From positions 124,001 through 188,000 of the forward strand of contig CALNWN010000006.1 in NCBI GenBank assembly GCA_940746715.1: a stretch of DNA of 64,000 bases, read 5' to 3'. How positions within the stretch are numbered: the stretch's first letter is position 1; the number at the start of each line of letters is the position of its first letter. The translations under genes and the position numbers were made by a program. Source of the DNA: an uncultured Paraburkholderia sp. (GTDB taxonomy: Bacteria > Pseudomonadota > Gammaproteobacteria > Burkholderiales > Burkholderiaceae). The notes below the pieces were generated by a model. It was not told the origin of the DNA. It ran no database searches and saw nothing but the letters and a program-made list of their open reading frames with translations. This document shows, piece after piece, positions 28,205-36,323 of the stretch.

Positions 28205-28624
28205 CTAATTCACGCCGTCACTTGCATAAACATATATGTCAACGGTCGCGCCGACGTCGGCAACTGCCTTGAGAAACCATGGCGAGAGCGAGATCGGGTA
28301 AATAGCTGTGTCGGGCAGCCAGAAGAGGCCCATGCGGAACTCGACCGCGTCCACCCCTGGAAACCTGACCAGCCGCCTCACTTCGGCCTCGTAGCTGCGC
28401 AAGAAACGGAGCGTCGCATCAATCTGCGGTTCAAGGAGATTCTCGTCAATTGGCGACACCGCGATTTGTAGGGACGAGGACTGTCTGATGGGGCGGTATG
28501 CACTCCCACTCGGCCCGCGTCGAAATATGTCTGCCATACCGAACCACGGCGAGCACACCAGGAATCCGTCTACATCGAAGTCCGCGCCAGATCCACAAAA
28601 AATGCAACCAGGCATAAAGTTCAT
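28205..28624 (-). CDS. DUF4279-like putative immunity protein 1 (locus B)
   Basis: 139 residues with ATLRFLRSYEAEVRRLVRFPG, FRMGLFWLPDTAIYPISLSPWFLK and the ending DIYVYASDG. The last alpha/beta layer (a helix 'LSPWFLKAVADVG' then 'VDIYVY') is the DUF4279 pattern. Its C-terminal half is nearly duplicated at 11203-11436. The frame is open. A role as immunity protein to an RHS-type toxin is inferred from its neighbours. Confidence 0.6.
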   Translation of the reverse strand: MNFMPGCIFCGSGADFDVDGFLVCSPWFGMADIFRRGPSGSAYRPIRQSSSLQIAVSPIDENLLEPQIDATLRFLRSYEAEVRRLVRFPGVDAVEFRMGLFWLPDTAIYPISLSPWFLKAVADVGATVDIYVYASDGVN

Positions 28625-28665
28625 CGCCTCACAAATATTGAGCCTTCACCCGCGTTGCCCGGTCT

Positions 28666-28770
28666 CTAAAGATAGATCTTGTAGTACTCCGACGCAGTGT
28701 CTTTCGGCACCTGCCCGGTCCGTGGGTCTTTAAGCTCTTTGATCAACGAAGCGCCATCGTGCCGGTGGGG
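28666..28770 (-). pseudogene. Possible toxin C-terminal tail opposite the SymE-like gene
   Basis: The minus-strand frame reads WPHRHDGASLIKELKDP RTGQVPKDTASEYYKIYL and stops with TAG at 28666. This looks like a natural protein end. Upstream in the same frame is only antisense of the SymE-like gene, so the body of the protein has been lost. The call as a polymorphic-toxin tip is inference. Confidence 0.3.
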
Positions 28771-28976
28771 CCACCCGTCAACGAATGGTCTGTGACCATC
28801 CAGGAATCCTGGCGCTATCAGAAACCGGCACGCCTGCCCTTCCCTATGCGCCACGAGCCGCTCACCTTCCGAGGATGAAGCTCTCCGGACGGTGGATTCA
28901 GACCGCCGGCTTTGAGCCCGGACAGCGCGTGCGTATCACCGTGGAGTACCAGCAAGTCATCATTACGCGGCTTTAA
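28760..28976 (+). pseudogene. SymE-like toxin gene, frameshifted (locus B)
   Basis: NEWSVTIQESWRYQKPARL lies in one frame. After a one-base loss near 28872 the protein continues PRMKLSGRWIQTAGFEPGQRVRITVE and ends VIITRL, TAA 28974-28976. The LSGRW...GF..GQRV.I.VE core is the SymE/AbrB-fold signature. SymE-type proteins are reported as RNA/nucleoid-acting toxins. A decayed copy sits at 10860-11064. Confidence 0.6.
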
Positions 28977-28996
28977 ATGCAGAAGGGCCGCATCAG

Positions 28997-29581
28997 CTAT
29001 GGAAACACCACGATGTTGGGCTCAAGCAGCACAGCGCCGCGATAAGGCCGGATGGAACGGATTTGCGCTGCCGCACAAACAAGCCGGACGTCGAGTCCAA
29101 TGTTAGGCTCCAGATCAAACGCAAGTAAACCGTCAGGCCGATGCCGCAAACTGATTTCCGAAACAAAGCTGTCATCAAGCCTGGCGTCGACATCAATGTT
29201 GGCACTGCGCACATCCAAGAGGGCGATCGTGACCGCGTAATCCGACCTCCCAATCCGCTCGACCGCCGGCCGATGCTCGCGGTGTAATACTTCAAGTATC
29301 ACGTCGACAAACTCCAGCCGACGTGGATCGACGGGCCCAGTTGCCGGATCATGTCTTCTCATCCGCTTGGCTCGCTCCATGCTGATGGAAAGCACGCTCG
29401 CATCATGAAAGGAAGGGTATCTCCCGAAGACCTTCAGGAGAAACTCATTGTCTTTCACAACGGACCACGCAGAACCACTTACTTCGTCCACTTGTTTCGC
29501 CCTTTTACTGAACCGCCTATGGGATTGGGCAGAGTTCCACCCCGTCGTTGCGATCAAACCCTGGACCTGTGTTGTGGCCAT
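28997..29581 (-). CDS. Imm50-like putative immunity protein
   Basis: The protein carries LLKVFGRYPSFHDASVLSI, the hallmark 'PSFHDA' start of Imm50-type proteins, then FVDVILEVLHREHR and repeated beta strands ending AVLLEPNIVVFP. The annotated ATG (29581) adds about 45 unlikely residues, and the true start is probably near 29450. It is next to two DUF4279-like genes and a YD-repeat stub on the same strand, which supports immunity to a lost toxin. Confidence 0.6.
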   Translation of the reverse strand: MATTQVQGLIATTGWNSAQSHRRFSKRAKQVDEVSGSAWSVVKDNEFLLKVFGRYPSFHDASVLSISMERAKRMRRHDPATGPVDPRRLEFVDVILEVLHREHRPAVERIGRSDYAVTIALLDVRSANIDVDARLDDSFVSEISLRHRPDGLLAFDLEPNIGLDVRLVCAAAQIRSIRPYRGAVLLEPNIVVFP

Positions 29582-29694
29582 GCGGCGTCGATTAACCGCA
29601 TACCCTGCGAGGACGCTCGCTCATCCAGCAACTTCGCACATCCATTATCCATCGCACCGTCGTGAGCATTTATTTCTGCGTTCGGCTCACCAAA

Positions 29695-30096
29695 TTAACG
29701 AGCTTGCTCGGCAAAATAAATGTCAAAGTAGAGCGGTAGATTGAGCGTGGACAAGCCAGCAATAACATCGGGCTCCAGACCGGGACCTCCATTCCCAGTA
29801 CTAGAAACCCAGAAGCAGCTCAACCAACATTTGCAACCCATCTCTTGTAATGTCGCCACTTGAAGCTGCGCTTGCGCAGCAAAGTCCACAATAAACTTTA
29901 GGGGCTCGCCGACGTCTTTAGATGCTACAGAAGATTGGGTGCTCCAAAACCATGCGAATACTCCATTTCTGTCGGAGGTTGATGTCGGAGGCACCCGTGA
30001 GAATTCGCCTACTGAATAAAAAATCTCAGCAGTTTTCGGATACACAGAGAGCGTGACGAACGTTTCATCACACGTGGACGCGGAAGGGATATTCAT
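29695..30096 (-). CDS. DUF4279-like putative immunity protein 2 (locus B)
   Basis: 133 residues: DETFVTLSVYPKTAEIFYSVGE, LKFIVDFAAQAQLQVATLQEMG, CWLSCFWVSSTGNGGPGLEPDVIAGLSTL and the ending LYFDIYFAEQAR. This is a clean match to the DUF4279 layout with two related halves. It is intact and lies 13 bases downstream of the leader gene. Confidence 0.65.
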   Translation of the reverse strand: MNIPSASTCDETFVTLSVYPKTAEIFYSVGEFSRVPPTSTSDRNGVFAWFWSTQSSVASKDVGEPLKFIVDFAAQAQLQVATLQEMGCKCWLSCFWVSSTGNGGPGLEPDVIAGLSTLNLPLYFDIYFAEQAR

Positions 30097-30109
30097 TTTT
30101 GCCCCTTTG

Positions 30110-30256
30110 TCATATATCTGGCCATTCAGCGACTACCCGACACACGACAGCCGCATGAGCATGCGGCGAAATCAGCCACGACAGCAACATAAAGAAAAGC
30201 ACAACGAAATAACGCTGCAGCGCGCGACGCGCTGCTAAGGCATCGATGACTTGCAT
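30110..30256 (-). CDS. 48-residue secretory leader peptide (locus B)
   Basis: MQVIDALAARRALQR then a hydrophobic segment (YFVVLFFMLLSWLISPHAHA) and 12 residues to TGA at 30110. It matches the start of the locus A protein at 11770. In both loci it follows the YD-repeat gene. It is probably the beginning of a larger exported protein that was lost here. Confidence 0.5.
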   Translation of the reverse strand: MQVIDALAARRALQRYFVVLFFMLLSWLISPHAHAAVVCRVVAEWPDI

Positions 30257-30318
30257 TGAATTTCCAGAGGAAAGAAGGCGAACGCTTGGTAATTCCGACT
30301 TGCGCGTGAGGCGACGGC

Positions 30319-30642
30319 CTACATAGCCGCTATATCGCGAGATCGAGCGGCATGCGCAGTAGAACCTACGGAAGGCGCCAAAGATACCGACGTTTGCCTG
30401 CGGATCGCCGTGATATTGCCCGCCGCGTCATAGTCGTAATATGCGGTGGCGCCCCCGACCGAAACCGACGTGAGCCGACCCAACGCGTCATAGCCATACG
30501 CGATGTCGTCAGCATAAGCGGACATCGCGACGAGCGAGACATATACCACCATACCAGCGCTAACAGCGTACGCCAGCCACCCCCTGCCTTGCGTGCGGGG
30601 CGAGCTACGACGGACTCGCCAGCCGACAAATAAACCGATCAC
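30319..30642 (-). CDS. Short exported YD-repeat protein (locus B)
   Basis: 107 residues from GTG 30642 with AAAGGAT upstream. A hydrophobic export segment ends SAYA. The repeat YGYDALGRLTSVSVGG ATAYYDYDAAGN ITAIRRQ is a single RHS/YD unit almost identical to the locus A protein. The tail diverges. Real RHS effectors are more than ten times longer, so this is a stub. Confidence 0.65.
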   Translation of the reverse strand: MIGLFVGWRVRRSSPRTQGRGWLAYAVSAGMVVYVSLVAMSAYADDIAYGYDALGRLTSVSVGGATAYYDYDAAGNITAIRRQTSVSLAPSVGSTAHAARSRDIAAM

Positions 30643-31075
30643 CGGTATCCTTTTTTATTGGTGTTTAGTTTCGCTAACGGCTTATACGATACCTAAGCGC
30701 ACGGAGGGTTTCTATAAGACCGATCCTCGTTTAATTAGTATGTTTCCTACGCGACGTAGCACTAATCTCTGAAGCTGTCAGGTTTCGAAGTTGCGGCCTA
30801 CAAATGACAATGACTCACATGACCACCATGCACCGCGACGTCTGGCAAGCGTTTTTGGGAACACCCTGCAACTTCGACCGACTGCAAAAATCGGAATCGT
30901 GCGGCTCGGGCAATGCCGATGGCCCTAACCGTTCGCCGGCGTCAACCGCCTCGTGACGTTGGCCGCGTGAAATCCGCATCACGGCGTCTTTGCGGTGCTA
31001 TGCTTTGATGCGGTCCGCTGCGCGAGGCCTCGTTGCCGCGCCTTCGTACCGCTCAAGCGTCCGGAGGCCACGCTC
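30643..31075. other. Intergenic region with shared upstream element, copy B
   Basis: The first 110 bases align with 12154-12260 (same ACGATACCTAAGCG at 30686-30699) and probably drive the YD-repeat gene. The rest contains a 50-codon plus-strand frame (30804-30956) without a clear ribosome site or recognisable family, and nothing else I can support. Confidence 0.55.
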
Positions 31076-31366
31076 ATGTCCAATTCCGTGCAGATCCAGG
31101 TTGCCGATTCGCATCTTTATCCCGGGTACGCCGTGCATATCGCCCACTTGCCGGAACCCGCGCGGGCGGCCGCCGCGGTCGTCGAATTCGCCGACGGCTC
31201 CGGCGCCAATGCCACCTGCCATCTGCGCGCGCACGACGAACTGGAATTGACCATCGACGGCTACGCGACTCAAACGCGCCACCCCGTCAACGCGAGACAT
31301 TGGCTGCTGCTCGCCGTCGATGCAACGCACAACAACAGTTGGCGCGTCAAGCGCCGCTTGCCCTAG
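31076..31366 (+). CDS. Hypothetical protein, 96 residues
   Basis: MSNSVQIQVADSHLYPGY ... VVEFADGSGANATCHLR ... HWLLLAVDATHNNSWRVKRRLP with a natural basic end and TAG. Beta-rich, soluble, with no signal peptide. Composition and codon use look genuine. I do not recognise a family. Confidence 0.6.
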   Translation: MSNSVQIQVADSHLYPGYAVHIAHLPEPARAAAAVVEFADGSGANATCHLRAHDELELTIDGYATQTRHPVNARHWLLLAVDATHNNSWRVKRRLP

Positions 31367-31470
31367 CTGCCCGACACCGCATCACATCCTGCAGCAAGCC
31401 GGAGCGATCTTCCGGTGCAGACTTCCGCCGTACCTTGCGCAGAATCGTAGCTACCGCCGGCGCCCCGCGC

Positions 31471-32477
31471 ATGGCCGCATTCGGCGGCTCCTGGCTGAAT
31501 CACATCTTTCTCATCTCAGCCCAGGCGCCGTTTTATCCCGACATCCACAACAGTCCGGCGAAGAAAATGGTGTCCGTCGTCGAAGGCGACGATCCCACCG
31601 GCATGCGGCTGAAGCTCGCGGCAGACTCGCCGGCGTCGGCGCTCGACGGCCCGCCGAAGTTCGTCAACGACGGCGCATTCACCGCCGACGGCTACGCGGT
31701 CAACACCATGGCGCCGCCGTATCAGCCGAGCAACGTGCGCCCCGCGGAAGGCGGCGACCCGGCATTCGCGGACGCGGCGAATCCGCGCGTGCTGCCGCCG
31801 CAAAACTACGCGACGATCGGCGACCGTCTCACGGACAAAGGCGTCGACTGGGCTTGGTACAGCGGCGCGTGGCAGTATGCGCTGGAGCATCAGGACACGG
31901 CGCGGTGCCGGACTTTCAGTATCACCACCAGCCGTTCAACTACTTCGCCAACTACGCCCCCGGCACCGCTGCGCGGCGCAAATACCTGCGCGATGCGGGC
32001 CTCGGCAGCGATCCGTCGACCAACCGTCTGATCGCCGACATCGACGCGGGACGTCTGCCCACCGTCACGTTCTACAAGCCGCAGGGCGATCTGAACATGC
32101 ATGCCGGCTATGCCGACGTCGAATCGGGCGACCGGCACATCGCACGCGTGATCGAGCATATCCAGCGAGGCCCGCAATGGGCCAACACGGTCGTGATCGT
32201 CACCGTCGACGAAAACGGCGGCTGGTGGGATCCGGTCGCGCCGCCGAAGAGCGACCGCTGGGGCCCCGGCTCGCGAATCCCCGCGCTCGTCATTTCGCCG
32301 CTCGCCAAAAAGGGCTACGTCGATCACACGGTGTACGACACCAACTCGATTCTTCGTTTTATCAGACGCGTGCATGGACTCGCACCGCTCGACGGCGTCG
32401 TCGCGCGCGACCGCGCATTTGCACGCAATGGTCTCGCGCCGCTCTGCGATTTGACGGCGCCGCTGGACCTAGCGTGA
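31471..32477 (+). pseudogene. AcpA-type acid phosphatase / phosphoesterase, N-terminus lost and frameshifted
   Basis: The sequence enters the family at MAAFGGSWLNHIFLIS, corresponding to roughly one third into a normal AcpA-like protein. The upstream 100 bases show no phosphatase homology. It continues through SPASALDGPPKFVN, YAVNTMAPPYQPS and WAWYSGAWQYAL. It shifts frame near 31904 and goes on as PDFQYHHQPFNYFANYAPGT, VDENGGWWD, SRIPALVISPLAKKGYVDH. The N-terminal metal site and signal peptide are gone. Confidence 0.88.
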
Positions 32478-32618
32478 ATGTGGTCGGAGAATGCGCCGCC
32501 GCGCGGCGCTTTCACGCGTATTTTTTAAAGCCCCGAAAGAGTCATACGTTTGCCTTGAATAACCGGTGCCGCGACATAGACTGATAAAGCAATTCTCAGC
32601 ACTTTGCACGGAACTGAT

Positions 32619-33110
32619 ATGCGCCTCACTATCCTTATTAACGGTTCCGATCCCACCGTCAGCCACGACTATGCTGTTCTCTGGCTCGACACCGACCAAC
32701 GCCGGTGGTCGAGGGAAGCGCATCAAGGGATCGATCTGCCCCCGTGGGGCGAATTACACGACGAAGACGGCGTGACGACACTGTGCGCGCCAAGTAATGA
32801 CGCGCCGCTTTGCACGCTGCGCGGCCTGCACGTGGACCGCAAACAGCGCGTGAGCGCCGCACAAGGCGACGCCGCGTGGACCGCGCTGCGCAACCGCGGC
32901 CGACAAGCGGCTTCTGGCGTTTGCAAGCAGTGGACCGTCAAAACGTGCACGCTGAAAATAGCGTGTTCGGCAATTAATTCCAGCCTCTTTTCGTGCCCGG
33001 TCGAAATTCCCACGCGCGCGCCGCCCGGCCGCGCGCGGGATCCTTTCATTCGGGTATTTGCACGGGGAGCAAGAGCGCAGCGAACCGTTCCGCGCCGCGC
33101 ACGCATTTAA
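32619..33110 (+). CDS. Hypothetical protein
   Basis: From ATG 32619: MRLTILINGSDPTVSHDYAVLWLDTDQ ... LPPWGELHDEDGVTTL ... CTLRGLHVDRKQRVSAAQGDAAWTAL. This first part, about 95 residues, has a natural protein character. From GRQAASGVCKQ onward the composition becomes Arg/Pro-rich and may be read-through after an indel, so the true end may be near 32910. No family is recognised. Confidence 0.5.
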   Translation: MRLTILINGSDPTVSHDYAVLWLDTDQRRWSREAHQGIDLPPWGELHDEDGVTTLCAPSNDAPLCTLRGLHVDRKQRVSAAQGDAAWTALRNRGRQAASGVCKQWTVKTCTLKIACSAINSSLFSCPVEIPTRAPPGRARDPFIRVFARGARAQRTVPRRARI

Positions 33111-33268
33111 GCGCGTCTTAAGTTTGCGTACGTAGAGTTGGAAATCCACGCATTCGGGTCGCTGCAAGGCGGCCCATTTTTTTGCCTGCGCGATTCTCGC
33201 AATCTCTGCTGTCCGACGGTGCGCGCAACGCTATACTTTGCGCCCCTTCCCTCCTGACCGTTCGACAC

Positions 33269-34018
33269 ATGAAGAAGTGGTTCGCCTGCCTGCTCGTCGC
33301 GTTTGTCGCTCACGCCAGCGCGGCGCCTTCCTGCACCCAGTTCACACCGAATGCGCAATGGCCGGTTCTGATCAATCAGAAAATGGCGCCGAAAACGCGC
33401 ATACTGTGCTACAGCGATTTCGCCGTCATGCATTCGGGTATCACGCACGGTCCCTTGTGGTCCGCCGAACATCTGACGCGCGACCATATCGAAGCCGCGA
33501 AAGACATGGTGCGCACCAACAAGTTCTTCGAAGAAGAGCGCTTGCCCGACGGCGAAGGTGCGACGCTCGCGGACTACAGGCGCAGCGGCTTCGATCGCGG
33601 ACATATGAGCCCTGCGGGCAATCGCTGGAATGCCGAAGCGATGGCGCAATCGTTTTCGCTCGCCAACATCGTGCCGCAAAATCGCGAGAACAATCAACGC
33701 TTGTGGGCGCGCATCGAAACGTCCGTGCGTAAAATTGCCGTTGCGTATGACGACACCTATGTCGTCACAGGCCCTATGTTCAGCGGCCAGCAACTGCAGA
33801 CTATCGGACCCACGCGCGTGTTCGTGCCGACGCAGTTGTTCAAGGCGGTCTACGTGCCTTCGCGGCAACTTGCGTTCGCGGTCGTGGTCGACAATGTATC
33901 GACGAACTGCTACGAAATCAGGACGATTCACGAACTCGAGGCAGCCTCAGGCATCCGCTTTCCGGGCATTCCGGAGAACCTCAAAGATCAGCGACCGGGA
34001 GGACTCAAAGGTGTTTAA
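33269..34018 (+). CDS. Secreted DNA/RNA non-specific endonuclease
   Basis: 249 residues: signal peptide MKKWFACLLVAFVAHASA, then the NUC domain with the active-site motif GFDRGHMSPAGNRW (about residue 112) and metal-ligand Asn in NIVPQNRENNQ. This is the beta-beta-alpha-metal fold of the Serratia nuclease family, acting outside the cytoplasm. It overlaps the next gene by 8 bases. Intact. Confidence 0.92.
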   Translation: MKKWFACLLVAFVAHASAAPSCTQFTPNAQWPVLINQKMAPKTRILCYSDFAVMHSGITHGPLWSAEHLTRDHIEAAKDMVRTNKFFEEERLPDGEGATLADYRRSGFDRGHMSPAGNRWNAEAMAQSFSLANIVPQNRENNQRLWARIETSVRKIAVAYDDTYVVTGPMFSGQQLQTIGPTRVFVPTQLFKAVYVPSRQLAFAVVVDNVSTNCYEIRTIHELEAASGIRFPGIPENLKDQRPGGLKGV

Positions 34019-34271
34019 ACCCTATTCGAACGACGACGACGTGCTCAACATCCAGGGCGACGCACTGACCGTGAGCAACGGCACGACGCGCGTCGTACTC
34101 AACGGCACGCTCGAACTCACGCAGGATCAGCGCGGGCTGAAGGCGGCGCTCGCACTCAAAGAAGCCGTGGATGCCATCGTCGCCGCATTGCAGGCGCATC
34201 CTGGGTTGCCCGCCAAAGTGAAGGACGAGCCGGATGAGAAACCGGGCGTCGTTCAAAACCCGTTTCAATGA
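34011..34271 (+). CDS. Small protein co-translated with the nuclease
   Basis: 86 residues from GTG 34011, preceded by GGGAGGA inside the nuclease gene. VLNIQGDALTVSNGTTRVVLNGTLELT forms a beta-rich start and QRGLKAALALKEAVDAIVAAL a helix, ending VVQNPFQ. No signal peptide. The 8-base overlap implies translational coupling to the nuclease. Its role is unknown; a cytoplasmic inhibitor or accessory protein is possible. Confidence 0.65.
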   Translation: MFKPYSNDDDVLNIQGDALTVSNGTTRVVLNGTLELTQDQRGLKAALALKEAVDAIVAALQAHPGLPAKVKDEPDEKPGVVQNPFQ

Positions 34272-34474
34272 CGTTTAAAGGCGGCGGAAGCAAAAACACT
34301 TAAAGCGTATTCAGCACGCCGATATGTTTCTGCGGTTGCGCTGTCGTTACGTTTTGTCACTAGAGCATCGTTAACTGCTGTCTTCCGGGCTGCGTTAAAC
34401 CGGCAGCGCTGAACAATTCAGCCGCGGTCAGGATCCACCAACAGGAATCCACCGGTTAAACAAGGAGTCAAACC

Positions 34475-34852
34475 ATGAAGACGCTTTTCGCCGCTCTCGC
34501 TTCCGCTCTGCTCGTGTCGACTGCTTTTGCCCAAACGGCGGCACCGGCACCGTCCCAATCCGCGCAGCCCGCCCAAACGCAGCCCGCCGGCCAGGCGAAT
34601 CTGAAGGCGAGCACCGCCGTACAAACCGGTGCATCGGATGACAGCGCGGCCACGGCCAAAGCGCCTTCCAAAGCCACTGCAAAGTCGCATGTGAAGACAT
34701 CGTCGAAGCACGTCGCGAAGCATCATAAAGCCGTAAAGAAAACGCCGGCCGATTCGAGCGCAGCGAAAGCGAAAATGGACAGTACGCAGCAAACCAGCAA
34801 TGCGCCGGTGAACGCCGACGGCGCCAAGACCGACACGACCAAAACACAATAA
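34475..34852 (+). CDS. Exported Ala/Lys/Thr-rich low-complexity protein
   Basis: 125 residues after CAAGGAGT: signal peptide MKTLFAALASALLVSTAFA, then a disordered mature part rich in Ala, Gln, Ser. Its centre is Lys/His-rich (KATAKSHVKTSSKHVAKHHKAVKK), giving a high positive charge. Such small periplasmic proteins are common in Burkholderia but have no assigned role. The frame is intact. Confidence 0.75.
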   Translation: MKTLFAALASALLVSTAFAQTAAPAPSQSAQPAQTQPAGQANLKASTAVQTGASDDSAATAKAPSKATAKSHVKTSSKHVAKHHKAVKKTPADSSAAKAKMDSTQQTSNAPVNADGAKTDTTKTQ

Positions 34853-34939
34853 CACGTGTACGGTTTCTGCGCGCACCGGTCACACGTGCACTAGAAGACA
34901 GAAGCCGATAATCGAAGCTGGGCCACGCCGTTCAGGGAG

Positions 34940-34965
34940 GGCGAGTCGCATGACTCGCCTTTTTT
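34940..34965 (+). terminator. Rho-independent terminator
   Basis: Stem GGCGAGTC / GACTCGCC, loop GCAT, then six T. It is located about 85 bases after the exported-protein stop, before the convergent Crp-type gene. Confidence 0.85.
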
Positions 34966-35025
34966 ACGCGCTTTTCAGCGCCTGGAAATGGTCCTCGCGG
35001 CAGCCGTGCTGTACATCTGTGAGCG

Positions 35026-35742
35026 CTATTGATTCGAAGCGGCGTTCAACTGCGCGAGCTCCTGGAGCCTGCGGGCATCGACGATTTCTATTTCAGCGTA
35101 GCCAAGCTTCAACGCGCCCTGCGTTTCAAACTGCTTGAGCACCTGGTTGATGGTCTGCCGCGACAGCGCCAGCATCATCGCGAGATCTTCCTGCGGCACA
35201 GGGATCACGCGCTGCATAGCGCCCGCTGCTCCATACCCGCCGGCCATCAGCAGGAGCCGACGCGCGACGCGCTGCGCAGCCGGCAGCAACGCCGCTTCTT
35301 CTATCGCGTCGAAGGCGAGACGCAGCTTTTGCGTGAGCAGCAAGCCGAACGTGTGCCAATAGGCCGGCGTGCGTTCGAGCAGCGCCGCCAGTGCGGCGCG
35401 CGGCACATGAAACAGCTCGGTGTCGCGCTCCGCATACGCGTCGTGCGTTCGCGGACGATTGTCAAACAGCGCGATTTCGCCGAACCAGTTCATCGGCTCG
35501 ATTACCGCAAGCAACGCTTCCTTGCCGCTCACACTCGCGGCGCCAATTCGCATCAAACCGCCAAACACACAATAGAGGCCGTCGTCGGAATCGCCGCGCA
35601 TGAAGAGACGCTCGCCGGCGGCGAGTCGCTCCATGCGGCCTGCTTCGACCAATTGCGCCTGCAACGCGGCCGGGGCCGAGCGAAACCATGCGCTTTCGGC
35701 GAGCCGCGCGGCAAGCTGGGTGGAAGGAAGACTTGCGGTCAT
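35026..35742 (-). CDS. Crp/Fnr-family transcriptional regulator
   Basis: 238 residues. The N-terminal cyclic-nucleotide-binding fold includes GERLFMRGDSDDGLYCVFGGLMRI and NWFGEIALFDNRPR; the C-terminal winged helix has QEDLAMMLALSRQTINQVLKQFE. No Fnr-type cysteine cluster is visible, so it is likely Crp-like. The ligand is unknown. Intact and monocistronic. Confidence 0.9.
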   Translation of the reverse strand: MTASLPSTQLAARLAESAWFRSAPAALQAQLVEAGRMERLAAGERLFMRGDSDDGLYCVFGGLMRIGAASVSGKEALLAVIEPMNWFGEIALFDNRPRTHDAYAERDTELFHVPRAALAALLERTPAYWHTFGLLLTQKLRLAFDAIEEAALLPAAQRVARRLLLMAGGYGAAGAMQRVIPVPQEDLAMMLALSRQTINQVLKQFETQGALKLGYAEIEIVDARRLQELAQLNAASNQ

Positions 35743-35832
35743 TGACTCGCGCCTGTGCCGATTGTCGGCTACTCGATGGTTTCAAATTTCGATCGCCGCG
35801 ATTATGCTGGCTTTGACCGAGGAGCGGCATCC

Positions 35833-36280
35833 ATGAGAACGCTGACACAACAGCTTACGCAATATGCGGTCTACCATCGCGACAGGCGCAATATCGCCAC
35901 GCATTTCGTCGGCATTCCCATGATCGTGCTGGCGTTGGCCGTTCTGTTGAGTCGTCCCGCTCGGTCTGATGATGGCAGCGGTGTCAGCGCTGTGCATCGC
36001 ATTCGGCCAGTGGATCGCGGCGCAGTCCGCGCTGGTCTGGCTCACAACGGGCGTTGGCCTCTTCGTGATCGGCTGGGTGTTTCAGTTTTTCGGGCACATG
36101 GCGTACGAGCATCGCAAACCCGCTTTCGTCGACGATGTGATCGGCCTGTTGATCGGCCCGCTTTTCGTATTGGCCGAAGCGCTGTTCGCCATCGGCTGGC
36201 GGCCCGCACTGCGGGACGCGATAGAACGCGAGGCCGGACCGACGCGCGTCAACCCGGACCGCTCCGCCGCGCATCGATAA
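35833..36280 (+). pseudogene. Mpo1-like (DUF962) membrane protein, frameshifted
   Basis: MRTLTQQLTQYAVYHRDRRN IATHFVGIPMIVLALAVLL begins the DUF962/Mpo1 family. The frame then changes near 35960 and continues LMMAAVSALCIAFG ... WVFQFFGHMAYEHRKPAFVDDVIGLLIGPLFVLAE. The His motifs HRDRRN..TH and GHMAYEHRKPA of the 2-hydroxy-fatty-acid dioxygenase fold are present on both sides. A single indel separates the two halves. Confidence 0.82.
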
Positions 36281-36323
36281 GCGCGTGCCGCGCCGTGCGA
36301 TGCGCGGCGCGGCTTCTCCGAAC

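Noticed and set aside
28666..28854. The full minus-strand frame as an independent small gene
   Set aside because: Its first half is exactly antisense to the SymE-like coding region. Only the last part looks like a real protein tail, so just that part was listed at low confidence.
30804..30956. A 50-codon plus-strand frame (starting MTMTHMTTM) between locus B and the next gene
   Set aside because: No Shine-Dalgarno sequence, no recognisable family, composition drifting to low complexity. Not reported as a gene.
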